Of a stretch of 64,000 nucleotides of DNA, positions 11,848 through 19,989 are shown piece after piece. The translations under genes and the position numbers were made by a program. The stretch is from Alphaproteobacteria bacterium (lineage in GTDB: Bacteria > Pseudomonadota > Alphaproteobacteria > Acetobacterales > Acetobacteraceae). The notes beneath the pieces were generated by a model. It saw only the letters and a list, made by a program, of their open reading frames with translations. It was not told the origin of the DNA and did not search any database. Each line of letters begins with the position of its first letter. Positions within the stretch are counted from its first letter, which is position 1. Location of the stretch: NCBI GenBank assembly GCA_016869735.1, contig VGDL01000012.1, positions 1 to 64,000 of the forward strand. Reading direction: 5' to 3'.

Positions 11848-13029
11848 ATGCAATCATATGATGTGATCGTGGTGGGTGGCGGGCCATCAGGTGCCACCGC
11901 CGCGGATGATCTGGCGCGCCGTGGGCGCAGCGTTTTGCTGTTGGATCGTGCGGGCCGCATCAAACCCTGTGGCGGTGCCATTCCACCGCGCCTTATCCGT
12001 GATTTCGCGATTCCAGATGAACTGTTGGTCGCGAAGATCAATTCCGCCCGTATGGTCGCGCCCAGCGCGAAATCCGTGGATATGCCGATTGATGGCGGTT
12101 TTGTCGGCATGGTGGATCGTGAGGATTTCGACGAATGGCTGCGCGAACGTGCCGCCCATGCCGGGGCAGAGCGCCAGACCGGTACCTATGAAAAAATCAC
12201 GCGCGATGCCGATGGCACCGCGATTGTTCATTGGGAAACGAAGGATGGCACCGCCGGCGCGGCGCGCGCGCGCTTGGTGATTGGCGCCGACGGCGCGCGT
12301 TCCCAGGTGGCGAAGCAGGAAGTGCCGGGCGGCGATAAGGTGCGCTGCGTCTTCGCCTATCATGAGATTGTACGCTCACCGCCAAATGGCGAGGGCGCGG
12401 ATTTCGATTCCAAGCGCTGCGATGTCTATTACCAGGGCAAGCTTTCCCCCGATTTCTATGCCTGGATCTTCCCGCATGGTGACACCACCAGCATCGGTAC
12501 AGGTTCCATGCAAAAGGGCTTTTCGCTGCGCGGTTCGGTTGCTGAACTCCGCCGCGATCTTGGCCTGACGAATGCCGAGACCATTCGCCGCGAAGGTGCG
12601 CCCATTCCGCTGAAGCCGCTCAAGCGCTGGGATAATGGCCGCGATGTGATCTTGGCCGGCGATGCGGCGGGCGTGGTGGCGCCGGCTTCTGGTGAGGGGA
12701 TTTATTACGCCATGTATGGCGGCAGGCTGGCCGCTGATGCGGCAGAGGAATGCCTGAAGACCGGCGATGCGCGTGCGCTTGCCGGTGCGCGCAAGCGCTT
12801 CATGAAGGCGCATGGGCGCGTTTTCTGGGTGCTCGGCATTATGCAGTATTTCTGGTATTCATCCGACAAGCGGCGGGAGAAGTTTGTCTCCATCTGCGCG
12901 GACAAGGATGTGCAGCGCCTAACTTGGGAATCCTACATGAACAAGGAATTGGTCCGGCGCGATCCCCTTGCGCATGTGCGGATTTTCTTCAAGGATTTGG
13001 CACATCTCTTTGGCCTCGCAAGGGCCTGA
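11848..13029 (+). CDS. bchP: Geranylgeranyl reductase BchP
   Basis: FAD-dependent reductase that saturates three double bonds of the geranylgeranyl tail of bacteriochlorophyll to give phytyl. The N-terminal dinucleotide fold YDVIVVGGGPSGATAADDLA is followed by the family block CGGAIPPRLIRDFAIP; ILAGDAAGVVAPASGEGIYY (about 265-285) is the second FAD-binding motif. AGAGGAA lies 7 nt before ATG 11848 but only 1 nt before ATG 11842, so the later ATG (393 residues) is more likely. Downstream of bch2, 21 bp before hemC. Confidence 0.95.
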   Translation: MQSYDVIVVGGGPSGATAADDLARRGRSVLLLDRAGRIKPCGGAIPPRLIRDFAIPDELLVAKINSARMVAPSAKSVDMPIDGGFVGMVDREDFDEWLRERAAHAGAERQTGTYEKITRDADGTAIVHWETKDGTAGAARARLVIGADGARSQVAKQEVPGGDKVRCVFAYHEIVRSPPNGEGADFDSKRCDVYYQGKLSPDFYAWIFPHGDTTSIGTGSMQKGFSLRGSVAELRRDLGLTNAETIRREGAPIPLKPLKRWDNGRDVILAGDAAGVVAPASGEGIYYAMYGGRLAADAAEECLKTGDARALAGARKRFMKAHGRVFWVLGIMQYFWYSSDKRREKFVSICADKDVQRLTWESYMNKELVRRDPLAHVRIFFKDLAHLFGLARA

Positions 13030-13050
13030 ACAAGCATAAGGTATTGAGGA

Positions 13051-14001
13051 ATGGCGTCTCAGCCCATGCGCATCGGCACGCGCGGTTCCCCGCTTGCGCT
13101 TTGGCAAGCCCGGCATTTCGCAGCAATGGCGCGCGCCGCCATACCGGCATTGGCTGAAGCAGGCGCGCTGGAAGAACACATCATCGCGACATCGGGCGAC
13201 AAGGTGCAGGATAAGCGCCTCGCTGATATTGGCGGCAAGGGGCTTTTCGCCAAGGAAATCCATGAAGCGCTGGCCGATCGGCGCATTGATATCGCGGTCC
13301 ATAGCCTCAAGGATTTGGAAACCGATTTGCCGCCGGGCATTGTGCTGGCCGCTGTGCTGGAACGCGAAGACCCGCGCGATGCGCTGATCCTGGGTGCGGG
13401 ATGCGGTGCGGCCACCGCGGATGATCCGCTGACAGCCCTGCCAAAAGGCGCCTTGGTCGGCACGGCTTCTGTGCGCCGGCAAGCACAATTGCTGCATCGC
13501 CGGCCTGATCTTCGCGTGGATATCATTCGCGGCAATGTACAAACGCGGCTTGGGCGTGTGGCGGCAGGGGATTTCACCTGTTCCTTGCTGGCGCTTGCGG
13601 GCCTCAAGCGGCTTGGCATGGAGGATCGTGCGCAAGTGGTGTTGGAAGCCGATGCCATGCTGCCCGCCGCCTGTCAGGGCATTGTCGGCATTACGGCGCG
13701 CGCTGATGATGCGGCAACACTGGCGCTGCTGGCGCGTATTGAACACGCACCAAGTCGGCTGGTGGCGGATGCAGAACGCGCGCTGCTCGGCGCGCTGGAT
13801 GGGTCCTGCCGCACACCAATTGGCGCGCATGCCACGCTTCTGCCGGATGGGCGGCTTCGCCTGCAGGGGCTTGTAGCGCGCGCCGATGGTAGTTTCCTTA
13901 AGCGCAACATGGGGGAAGCCGCCGCCAAGGACGGCCCGCAACTTGGCCGTGACCTTGCGGCTGCCCTGAAGCGCGAAAGCCCCGCGGATGTTTTCGGCTA
14001 G
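13051..14001 (+). CDS. hemC: Hydroxymethylbilane synthase (porphobilinogen deaminase)
   Basis: Polymerises four porphobilinogens to hydroxymethylbilane, feeding heme and bacteriochlorophyll. It has 316 residues. Motifs: RIGTRGSPLALWQA, catalytic Asp88 in HSLKDLETDLP, VGTASVRRQAQLL, and the dipyrromethane cofactor Cys253 in LDGSCRTPIGAHA. The usual DA(T/I)LLA strand reads FTCSLLALAGLKRLG here, a conservative-looking variant. Placement directly after bchP suggests coexpression with late bacteriochlorophyll genes. Its TAG stop lies in the CTAG end of the following repeat. Confidence 0.96.
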   Translation: MASQPMRIGTRGSPLALWQARHFAAMARAAIPALAEAGALEEHIIATSGDKVQDKRLADIGGKGLFAKEIHEALADRRIDIAVHSLKDLETDLPPGIVLAAVLEREDPRDALILGAGCGAATADDPLTALPKGALVGTASVRRQAQLLHRRPDLRVDIIRGNVQTRLGRVAAGDFTCSLLALAGLKRLGMEDRAQVVLEADAMLPAACQGIVGITARADDAATLALLARIEHAPSRLVADAERALLGALDGSCRTPIGAHATLLPDGRLRLQGLVARADGSFLKRNMGEAAAKDGPQLGRDLAAALKRESPADVFG

Positions 14002-14104
14002 AGCATGTTGCGTTCACACGGGTTCACACAACCCGCTCTAGCTCGTTGTTCTTCGAGCATCTTCACCCGCTCAGATTTATCCATTTGAACGCAATCTGCT
14101 CTAG
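13998..14104. repeat. 107-bp palindromic repeat with CTAG ends
   Basis: Imperfect terminal inverted repeats of 19 bp, CTAGAGCATGTTGCGTTCA at the left and TGAACGCAATCTGCTCTAG at the right (17 of 19 positions pair), bounded by CTAG on both sides. An internal perfect hairpin CGGGTT-CACAC-AACCCG lies at 14019-14035. It looks like a small non-coding, MITE- or REP-like element. The left CTAG supplies the hemC stop codon and the right CTAG is the target of the adjacent insertion sequence. Other genomic copies are expected but cannot be checked here. Confidence 0.7.
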
Positions 14105-14171
14105 GTTGTGTGGACTCTAGGGAGTCCCCAATTTTCTGATATGTGATTCAAGGTGCTTTTTGGGGGCACCT

Positions 14172-14552
14172 ATGGGAGTTTTGGACCAGTTGGTATTGAG
14201 CGACGATGCATGGGAACGGATGGCACCATTGATTATTGGTCGCCCTGATCAGAAAGGTTCGACTGGGCGCGATAACCGCATGTTTGTTGAAGGGGTGCTA
14301 TGGATTGTGCGCACTGGTTCACCGTGGCGCGATCTCCCGGAAGCCTTTGGCGAGTGGAACAGCGTATTCCGCCGTTTTAGCCGCTGGAGCCAAAAGGGTG
14401 TTTGGCTTCGCATTTTTGAAGCCATGGCTGACGATCCGGATTTTGAATACCTGATCGTGGACAGCACCATCATTCGCGCCCATCAACACGCTTCCGGCGC
14501 GAAAAAGGGGGGGCTGAAGATCAGGCCCTGGGCCGTTCGCGCGGCGGGTTGA
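14172..14552 (+). CDS. IS5-family transposase, OrfA
   Basis: N-terminal half of a DDE transposase, 126 residues from ATG 14172 (an in-frame TTG lies at 14160). SDDAWERMAPLI and VLWIVRTGSPWRDLPEAFGE are the conserved DUF4096 region of IS5 transposases, and LIVDSTIIRAHQHASGAKK contains the first catalytic Asp (about residue 97). At the run A5G7 (14502-14513) a -1 slip moves ribosomes from GGG GGG into the frame reading AEDQALGRSRGGLSTKIHM, fusing OrfA to OrfB; without slippage OrfA ends after 13 out-of-family residues. Confidence 0.9.
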   Translation: MGVLDQLVLSDDAWERMAPLIIGRPDQKGSTGRDNRMFVEGVLWIVRTGSPWRDLPEAFGEWNSVFRRFSRWSQKGVWLRIFEAMADDPDFEYLIVDSTIIRAHQHASGAKKGGLKIRPWAVRAAG

Positions 14553-14935
14553 GCACGAAAATCCACATGGCTGTACGCGGTTTGGGCGGCCCGGTGCGAT
14601 TTGTCCTCACTGGCGGCCAACGCGGGGATTGCCCTCAGGCCCATGGGCTCATTGAGGGACTTCCTACCGATGTTTTTATCGCCGATGCCGCCTACGATGC
14701 TGATCCACTACGCGAGGCTATTGCGGAAAAAGACGCCATTGCCGTTATTCCGAATAACCCATCCCGCGCGAAAAAGCATCCTTTTGACAGGCATCTCTAC
14801 GCGCAGCGTCATCTGATCGAGTGCTGCTTCAGCAGGCTAAAGCAATTCCGGCGCGTCGCAACGCGTTACGAAAAAACAGCAAAAAACTACCTCGCCGTCG
14901 TGACACTCGCCGCTACCATGCTGTGGTTAAAATAG
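14549..14935 (+). CDS. IS5-family transposase, OrfB
   Basis: C-terminal half of the transposase (DDE_Tnp_1 region). The frame is open from about 14513, where the -1 shift enters it; the GTG/ATG-type start at 14549 alone would give 128 residues. The second catalytic Asp lies in FIADAAYDAD and the Glu in LIECCFSRLKQFRRVATRY, the Y(2)R(3)E(6)K-like block of the family. It is intact up to MLWLK just before the right inverted repeat. Probably expressed mainly as the OrfAB fusion. Confidence 0.88.
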   Translation: MSTKIHMAVRGLGGPVRFVLTGGQRGDCPQAHGLIEGLPTDVFIADAAYDADPLREAIAEKDAIAVIPNNPSRAKKHPFDRHLYAQRHLIECCFSRLKQFRRVATRYEKTAKNYLAVVTLAATMLWLK

Positions 14936-15024
14936 ATAAATGTCCACACAACCTAGGGCATTGCCAAGCCAGCGATCTTTTTTGGCGTGACAATGGGCGG
15001 CCATTGAAGCATCTTCGGCGCGGA

Positions 15025-15300
15025 TCAATCCCGCCAGCGACGCCACAAATCCCAGGCATGGGCGAAGAACGCAGCCGTCAGCGCAAGCGACACAAACCCC
15101 CACCAAGCGCCCGTTAGCGCCGCGCGCAACGCCAAGGCAAAAAACACCCCCGGCAGCATGAGCGCGACCACGGAACGCGGCGGCAGGCCGCGCCCAGTGA
15201 GCCACCAAAAACCGAGTAGCGCCAAGGCTTCCACAATCAGCACCAGCACCATCAAATCGGCCACCTGGCCTGAGGCGAAAAAGGCAGCGAAATCCGGCAT
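15025..15300 (-). CDS. Small hypothetical membrane protein
   Basis: 91 residues with three hydrophobic segments (about 12-35, 44-62, 66-82) and a charged RRWRD end. It resembles small conserved alphaproteobacterial inner-membrane proteins of unknown function (FASGQVADLMVLVLIVEALA at the N-terminus). It is separated from the insertion sequence by 72 bp and transcribed toward it. The hydrophobic pattern and regular codon use favour a real gene; no function can be assigned. Confidence 0.6.
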   Translation of the reverse strand: MPDFAAFFASGQVADLMVLVLIVEALALLGFWWLTGRGLPPRSVVALMLPGVFFALALRAALTGAWWGFVSLALTAAFFAHAWDLWRRWRD

Positions 15301-15502
15301 GATGCTGTTTTACCAATCGATGGGTTACGAATGTCGGGCCCAAAAGGGGGAAACCCTGTTGGCATCGGCGACCGGGGCAACTTGCCTGAATAATAACAGC
15401 CGTCAAACACCCCAGAATCAAGACATTGGCGCCCCTTCGGCCGATGGCGGCTAATTTCATCGCCCGTACCCGTCCGCGGAGCAGGCCGGGGCGGGCACAT
15501 GC

Positions 15503-16636
15503 TTAGAACAGGCTCATCTGCGCCCCAGGCACGGCGAAGTGCCCGCAATCCAGCGCACCCGTGCCTCCGCCGCGCCTTTCCAAACCCAAGCGGCGCATCG
15601 CCACCGCAAAGCGCCGCGCCAGCAATTCCGCATAAGGCCCGCTGCCGGTTTGGCGCTGCCCGAAGCGGCTATCATACAGCGCCCCGCCCCTGGTCTGGCG
15701 GATCAGCGACAGCACCCGCGCAGCACGATCAGGCATGTGCTTTGACAGCCATTCCTCAAAAAGCTGCTTGATTTCCAGGGGCAGACGCAGAAGCACATAG
15801 CCAGCGCTGGTCGCCCCCGCCGCCGCGCCCTGTTCCAGCAGCTTTTCCAATTCCATGTCATTCACCGCCGGGATCATCGGCGCGGCGAGGATGGCGGTTG
15901 GCACGCCGGCCACCGTCAATTCACGGATCGCCTGAAGCCGCCGTGCTGGCGTTGCTGCGCGTGGTTCCATGATGAGCGCCAAGCCGGGATCAAGCGTGGT
16001 CACGGAAAGGCATACCCGCACCAGATTGCGCGCAGCCAGACGCTGCAGGATATCCACATCTCGCAAAACGCCCGCGGATTTGGTCACGATGGTGACCGGG
16101 TGGCTGAACCGGTCCAGCACTTCCAAAACGGCGCGCGTCAGCCACAATTGGCGTTCCACCGGCTGATAGGGGTCCGTATTGGCGCCAAGCGCGATCGGGC
16201 GGGGCTGATAGCCGGGCTTGCGTAACTCCTTTTCCAGCAGCGCCGCGATATCGGGCTTGAACATCAGCTGCGTTTCGAAATCGAGCCCCGGCGAGAAGCC
16301 CAAATAGGCATGGGATGGCCGCGCATAGCAGTAAACGCAGCCATGTTCGCAGCCGCGATAAGGGTTGATGGACCTGTCAAAGCCCAAATCCGGGCTTTCA
16401 TTGTAGCTGAGCGCCGATTTGGCGTAGTCTTCCGTCAGGCTGGTCGGCAGGGGCGGCAATTCGGCAAAGCTTTGTTCAAGCGTCGCCCAGCCATCATCAA
16501 AGGCCTCCCGCCGGGTTGCTTCAAAGCGCACTGGCGGGTTGGAAACCGCCCCGCGCCCCTTGCGCGCCAGGGATGGCATGGCAAAGCAGGATGCGCCGCT
16601 ATCGCCGGGGGCAAGGTTGGGGATACCATCGGGCAT
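15503..16636 (-). CDS. PA0069-family radical SAM protein
   Basis: 377 residues from ATG 16636. The radical SAM cluster motif CEHGCVYC (Cys96, Cys100, Cys103; CX3CX2C) lies in NPYRGCEHGCVYCYARPSH, the hallmark of the PA0069/spore-photolyase-like (Rv2578c) family, which is widespread and of unknown substrate. The N-terminal block ARKGRGAVSNP is also typical. The open frame continues upstream to 17092, but that part is antisense to the glycosyltransferase gene and has no family similarity. ATG at 16579 is an alternative start. Confidence 0.88.
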   Translation of the reverse strand: MPDGIPNLAPGDSGASCFAMPSLARKGRGAVSNPPVRFEATRREAFDDGWATLEQSFAELPPLPTSLTEDYAKSALSYNESPDLGFDRSINPYRGCEHGCVYCYARPSHAYLGFSPGLDFETQLMFKPDIAALLEKELRKPGYQPRPIALGANTDPYQPVERQLWLTRAVLEVLDRFSHPVTIVTKSAGVLRDVDILQRLAARNLVRVCLSVTTLDPGLALIMEPRAATPARRLQAIRELTVAGVPTAILAAPMIPAVNDMELEKLLEQGAAAGATSAGYVLLRLPLEIKQLFEEWLSKHMPDRAARVLSLIRQTRGGALYDSRFGQRQTGSGPYAELLARRFAVAMRRLGLERRGGGTGALDCGHFAVPGAQMSLF

Positions 16637-16709
16637 GGAATGCTTCCCTCTCCAGTCCCGAACACCCTGCCAGCATCGCCGCCCGGGATCAAGAACAAAA
16701 AAAGAACAA

Positions 16710-17396
16710 ATGCAGCCTTTGCCCCTCACCGCCCTGATCCCAACGCTGAGCGCGGCCTGCAGCCTGCCGGGAACGCTCGCGGCTTTGCGCGGCCAAGTGG
16801 CTGAAATCATTGTCGCCGATGGCGGCAGTAGCGATGGCACAGCAGCCTGCGCCGAAGCAGGTGGCGCCCGCGTAATCAGCGCGCCGCGAGGGCGCGGGCC
16901 GCAATTGCGCGCCGCCGCTGAAGCCGCTTCCCAGCCTTGGCTTTTGGCGATCCATGCCGATACCCGCCCCGGCCCCGGCTGGCAGGAAGCGGTGGCGGGC
17001 TTCATCGCGATGCCCGAAAACACGACCAAGGCCGGGTATTTCCGCTTCGCGCTTGATGATCCAGCGCCCGAGGCGCGGCGGCTTGAAGCCATGGTTGCCT
17101 GGCGCTGCCGCTGGCTTGGCCTGCCCTATGGTGACCAAGGCTTGGTCATCTCGCGCGATTTCTATCGGGCGCTTGGCGGCTATCAGCCCATACCGCTCAT
17201 GGAAGATGTGGCGCTGATCCGCCGCATTGGCCGCCAGCGGCTTGTGGCGCTTCCGCCAGCCTTTATTACCTCAGCCGAGAAATGGCGGCGCGAAGGCTGG
17301 CATGCGCGTTCAGCGCGCAACCTATTCTGCCTTTCACTCTGGTTCGCAGGGATTCCGCCCGCGCATATTGCACGCATCTATGCGCGCCGGCGCTGA
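16710..17396 (+). CDS. TIGR04283-family glycosyltransferase
   Basis: Family 2-like glycosyltransferase of about 228 residues. The GT-A core shows IIVADGGSSDGTAACAEAG, WLLAIHADTRPGPGW with the DxD-like HADT motif, and LPYGDQGLVISRDFYRALGG with LMEDVALIRRI near the C-terminus. TIGR04283 members are annotated as arsenosugar biosynthesis glycosyltransferases because of frequent linkage to arsM/arsS, neither of which is here. ATG 16710 is chosen because the GT fold begins directly after it; upstream sequence is antisense to the radical SAM gene. It is 17 bp upstream of the partner TIGR04282 gene. Confidence 0.85.
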   Translation: MQPLPLTALIPTLSAACSLPGTLAALRGQVAEIIVADGGSSDGTAACAEAGGARVISAPRGRGPQLRAAAEAASQPWLLAIHADTRPGPGWQEAVAGFIAMPENTTKAGYFRFALDDPAPEARRLEAMVAWRCRWLGLPYGDQGLVISRDFYRALGGYQPIPLMEDVALIRRIGRQRLVALPPAFITSAEKWRREGWHARSARNLFCLSLWFAGIPPAHIARIYARRR

Positions 17397-17413
17397 TCGG
17401 CTTTGTTCGGGTG

Positions 17414-18010
17414 ATGCGCCGCCCTGTTGTCATCATTTTCGCCCGCGTGCCCCGGCTTGGCACGGTGAAGCGGCGCCTGGCCGCGGGTATCGGCGCGCGC
17501 GGTGCCTTGCGCTTTTATCGCGCCATGCTGGCCGCAACCGCCTGGCCCATTGCGCGGGACCGGCGCTGGCACACCATTCTTGCGATCACACCCGCAGGGA
17601 CGCGGGCGGATTGGGGGCGCTTCGCGCCGCGCGGCACTGCGCGCTTGCCCCAGGTTGCTGGCGATTTGGGGCGGCGGATGGAAAAAGCCCTTGCGCCTTT
17701 CCCGCGTGCCCTTCTGATCGGCAGCGATATTCCCGGCCTTGGCCCGGCTGACATCGCGGCCGGGTTTCGCGCGTTGGGGCGGGCGGATGCGGTGTTTGGG
17801 CCGGCATTGGATGGTGGCTATTGGCTGGTGGGCTTTGGCCCCCGGCGCCCGCATCGCCCCTTCGCGCAGGTGCGCTGGTCCAGCGCCCATACGCTGGCCG
17901 ATACGATGCAGAACTTCCAACGCCACCGCGTAACGCTGCTGCCGCCCAAGCGCGATGTGGATAATGCCGATGACCTGGCGGCCCTTCCCCGAAGCCTGAT
18001 ATCGTTCTAG
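17414..18010 (+). CDS. TIGR04282-family glycosyltransferase (DUF2064)
   Basis: About 198 residues; the N-terminus [21 protein letters not shown] and the block [22 protein letters not shown], then [14 protein letters not shown], are diagnostic of the DUF2064/TIGR04282 nucleotidyl/glycosyltransferase family. It is usually adjacent to a TIGR04283 gene, as here. GTG 17411 and ATG 17414 are adjacent starts. A longer frame from 17282 would run into the preceding gene. The specific substrate is unknown; the arsenosugar label comes from genomic context in other species. Confidence 0.85.
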   Translation: MRRPVVIIFARVPRLGTVKRRLAAGIGARGALRFYRAMLAATAWPIARDRRWHTILAITPAGTRADWGRFAPRGTARLPQVAGDLGRRMEKALAPFPRALLIGSDIPGLGPADIAAGFRALGRADAVFGPALDGGYWLVGFGPRRPHRPFAQVRWSSAHTLADTMQNFQRHRVTLLPPKRDVDNADDLAALPRSLISF

Positions 18011-18042
18011 TTGCAAAACCATATTTCTGCCGGAGACATTCC

Positions 18043-18513
18043 ATGCCAAGCGTCATTCCTGCCCGCATGACAGCACGCATCGAAGGCGATTTCGTGGTGT
18101 TTTTGATTGGCATGCGCATCAACAAGCCCTGGAAAATCCATCGCTGGTATCCGGTGGCCTCTGCCATGCCGCGTATGTTGAAGGAAGTTTCCGCCCTTGG
18201 GCCTGAACACGGTTTCCTGGGCGTCACGCGGCTTGGACTTTTTGCCCTGGTGCAATATTGGCGCAGCTTTGAATCGCTCGAAGCCTATGCGCGAGACCGC
18301 GAAAAACTGCATGCCCCGGCTTGGGCCGCCTTCAATCGCTCGGTACGGGATGCGCGGGGTGATGTCGGCATCTGGCACGAAACCTATTTGATCAAAAATG
18401 GCCAATATGAATCCATCTATTCCGGCATGCCACCAACGGGACTAGGCAATGCGGGTGAATTGGCACCGGCGACGGGTTCGCAGGAAGCAGCGCGCGGGCG
18501 GCTGCGCCGATAG
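18043..18513 (+). CDS. DUF4188 domain protein
   Basis: 156 residues. [24 protein letters not shown]-like [28 protein letters not shown] and [20 protein letters not shown] match the DUF4188 family, which has a ferredoxin-like dimeric alpha/beta-barrel fold related to antibiotic monooxygenases. No catalytic function is established. It follows the glycosyltransferase by 32 bp with GGAGA 7-8 nt before the ATG, so it is possibly cotranscribed with it and with phzF. Confidence 0.82.
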   Translation: MPSVIPARMTARIEGDFVVFLIGMRINKPWKIHRWYPVASAMPRMLKEVSALGPEHGFLGVTRLGLFALVQYWRSFESLEAYARDREKLHAPAWAAFNRSVRDARGDVGIWHETYLIKNGQYESIYSGMPPTGLGNAGELAPATGSQEAARGRLRR

Positions 18514-18549
18514 GTTTCTCTCCACGACAACATTTCAGGCTGACCCATC

Positions 18550-19341
18550 ATGAAGCTGCCCATCTATGTCGTTGATGCCTTCACCAAGCGCGCCTTTGCC
18601 GGCAACCCAGCCGCTGTTGTGCCGCTGGATGCGCCGCTGCCCGATGCCGTGATGCAGGCCATGGCGGCGGAACATAATCTTTCCGAAACCGCCTTCGTGA
18701 TGCGCGAAGCGACGGGCTGGCGGCTCCGCTGGTTCACACCCAAGGCCGAGGTTGAATCATGTGGCCATGCTACCCTTGCCACCGCCTTCGTGTTGGCGCG
18801 GGAATTGGGCCATGCGCCGCCCTTCACCTTTCACACCCTCTCAGGCGCATTGGTGGTGGAGGCAGAGGAGGCGCGCTTCGTGCTGGATTTCCCGGCGCGT
18901 CTTTCCGAAGCAGCTACGCCACCGTCCGGGCTTGCCGCTGCCCTTGGGGCAGAACCGCGCGAAGTGCATCGCGCGCGGGATTGGATTTGTGTCATGGAAA
19001 GCCCCGAACAGGTCGCGACGCTGGCGCCCAATCACGCCGCGCTGGCCGCACTGCCTGGCGCAGAACGCGTCATCGTGACCGCAGCAGGTGGTGACGGAGT
19101 TGATATCACGTCCCGTTTCTTTGCGGTGAAGGTTGGAGTGCCTGAAGACCCCGTGACCGGCACGGCGCATGTGCAGCTTGTGCCCTTCTGGGCGGCGCGG
19201 CTTGGGCGGAAATCACTGGTCTGCCGCCAGGCAAGCGCACGCGGCGGCACCTTATGGTGCGAATGGCGCGGTGATCGGGTGCGGATGGCAGGGGATGCCG
19301 TGCTTTACGCCAAGGGCAAGATTCACCTGCCCGCGCCGTGA
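18550..19341 (+). CDS. PhzF-family isomerase/epimerase-like protein
   Basis: 263 residues with the two-domain diaminopimelate-epimerase-like fold. The N-terminus PIYVVDAFTKRAFAGNPAAV and HNLSETAFV (Glu of the catalytic SE pair) are diagnostic; ESCGHATLATAFVL and EDPVTGTAHV are the two facing substrate-binding loops. PhzF relatives isomerise phenazine precursors, but the many housekeeping homologues have unknown substrates and there are no phenazine genes here. TGA of DUF4188 is 36 bp upstream. Confidence 0.9.
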   Translation: MKLPIYVVDAFTKRAFAGNPAAVVPLDAPLPDAVMQAMAAEHNLSETAFVMREATGWRLRWFTPKAEVESCGHATLATAFVLARELGHAPPFTFHTLSGALVVEAEEARFVLDFPARLSEAATPPSGLAAALGAEPREVHRARDWICVMESPEQVATLAPNHAALAALPGAERVIVTAAGGDGVDITSRFFAVKVGVPEDPVTGTAHVQLVPFWAARLGRKSLVCRQASARGGTLWCEWRGDRVRMAGDAVLYAKGKIHLPAP

Positions 19342-19454
19342 TCCGTGCCGCTTCACGCGGCAGTGATGGCGTTTCTCGTTTCGCTTGATCGGCCGCAAGA
19401 ACTCCCCAAACAGCATGGGCCACTAATCGGGCCTATCCAGAAGGGAGAAGCCCC

Positions 19455-19940
19455 GTGCCAAACACCACGAAAACACCCGCAGCGCTGCGGCGCTGGTATC
19501 TGCTGGCCAATGGCAGCCGCGCCCAGGCTTATGTGAAGCGTGCCGAGGATTCCGGCTATGACCAAATCCGCGTTTGGGATGCGCGAGCGGCACGCATGCG
19601 CGATGCGGAACTGGGCGAGGATAAGCCAGGCCGCGCCTTTGCCGCCGCCGGCGTTGCGCATCGCAGTGCCATGGAACGTGACGGCAAGGATGACAGCCCG
19701 AAGGAACACGCCAAGCGCGATTTTCTGGAAGGCTTGGCGCATGATCTGGCCGCGGCACTGACCGCCAAGGAAATGGACAGCATCGCCATCATTGCCCCGG
19801 CGCCAGTGGCCAAGGCCATCACGGCGCATCTGCCCGGCCCCGCGCGCCGCGCCGTGACCGGTGAGGAGCATCATGATCTGAGCAGCCTGCCGCATGATGA
19901 GCTTTTTGCCCGCCTTGATGCCTTTCGACACCGTATGTAA
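19455..19940 (+). CDS. Host-attachment family protein
   Basis: 161 residues, GTG start preceded by AAGGGAGAAG. WYLLANGSRAQAYVKR at the N-terminus, then HAKRDFLEGLAHDLAAALTA and IAIIAPAPVAKAI, match the 'protein required for attachment to host cells' family (baeRF/eRF1-like fold). In Agrobacterium and Rhizobium relatives were linked to attachment, but the family is widespread in non-host-associated alphaproteobacteria. It has no signal peptide and should be cytoplasmic. It appears monocistronic. Confidence 0.8.
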   Translation: MPNTTKTPAALRRWYLLANGSRAQAYVKRAEDSGYDQIRVWDARAARMRDAELGEDKPGRAFAAAGVAHRSAMERDGKDDSPKEHAKRDFLEGLAHDLAAALTAKEMDSIAIIAPAPVAKAITAHLPGPARRAVTGEEHHDLSSLPHDELFARLDAFRHRM

Positions 19941-19989
19941 CAAAATCCAGGCTTGACCGGGGCTCCGCAAGGCCCCCATCTCTCAGACC

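Larger units (their letters stand above)
14105..14952 (+). mobile_element. Complete IS5-family insertion sequence (IS427-like), 848 bp
   Basis: Terminal inverted repeat GTTGTGTGGAC at 14105-14115 and its complement at 14942-14952, flanked on both sides by CTAG (14101-14104, 14953-14956), the target duplication expected for this group. A subterminal hairpin GGACTC-TAGG-GAGTCC sits at 14112-14127. It carries two overlapping frames, OrfA and OrfB, joined by an A5G7 slippery run. Both ends and both frames are intact, so the element looks recent and potentially active. Confidence 0.9.

Noticed and set aside
14160-14935. Transposase as a frameshifted pseudogene
   Set aside because: The break is at an A5G7 run in the right phase for a -1 shift, and ends and motifs are intact, so programmed frameshifting is the better explanation.
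15301-15502. Possible small gene in the gap between the small membrane protein and the radical SAM gene
   Set aside because: Frames crossing it are short, lack starts with ribosome sites and show no recognisable product; I see nothing in it.
16637-17092. 152-residue extension of the radical SAM frame
   Set aside because: It lies antisense to the TIGR04283 glycosyltransferase and lacks similarity to the family; ATG 16636 precedes the known N-terminal block.
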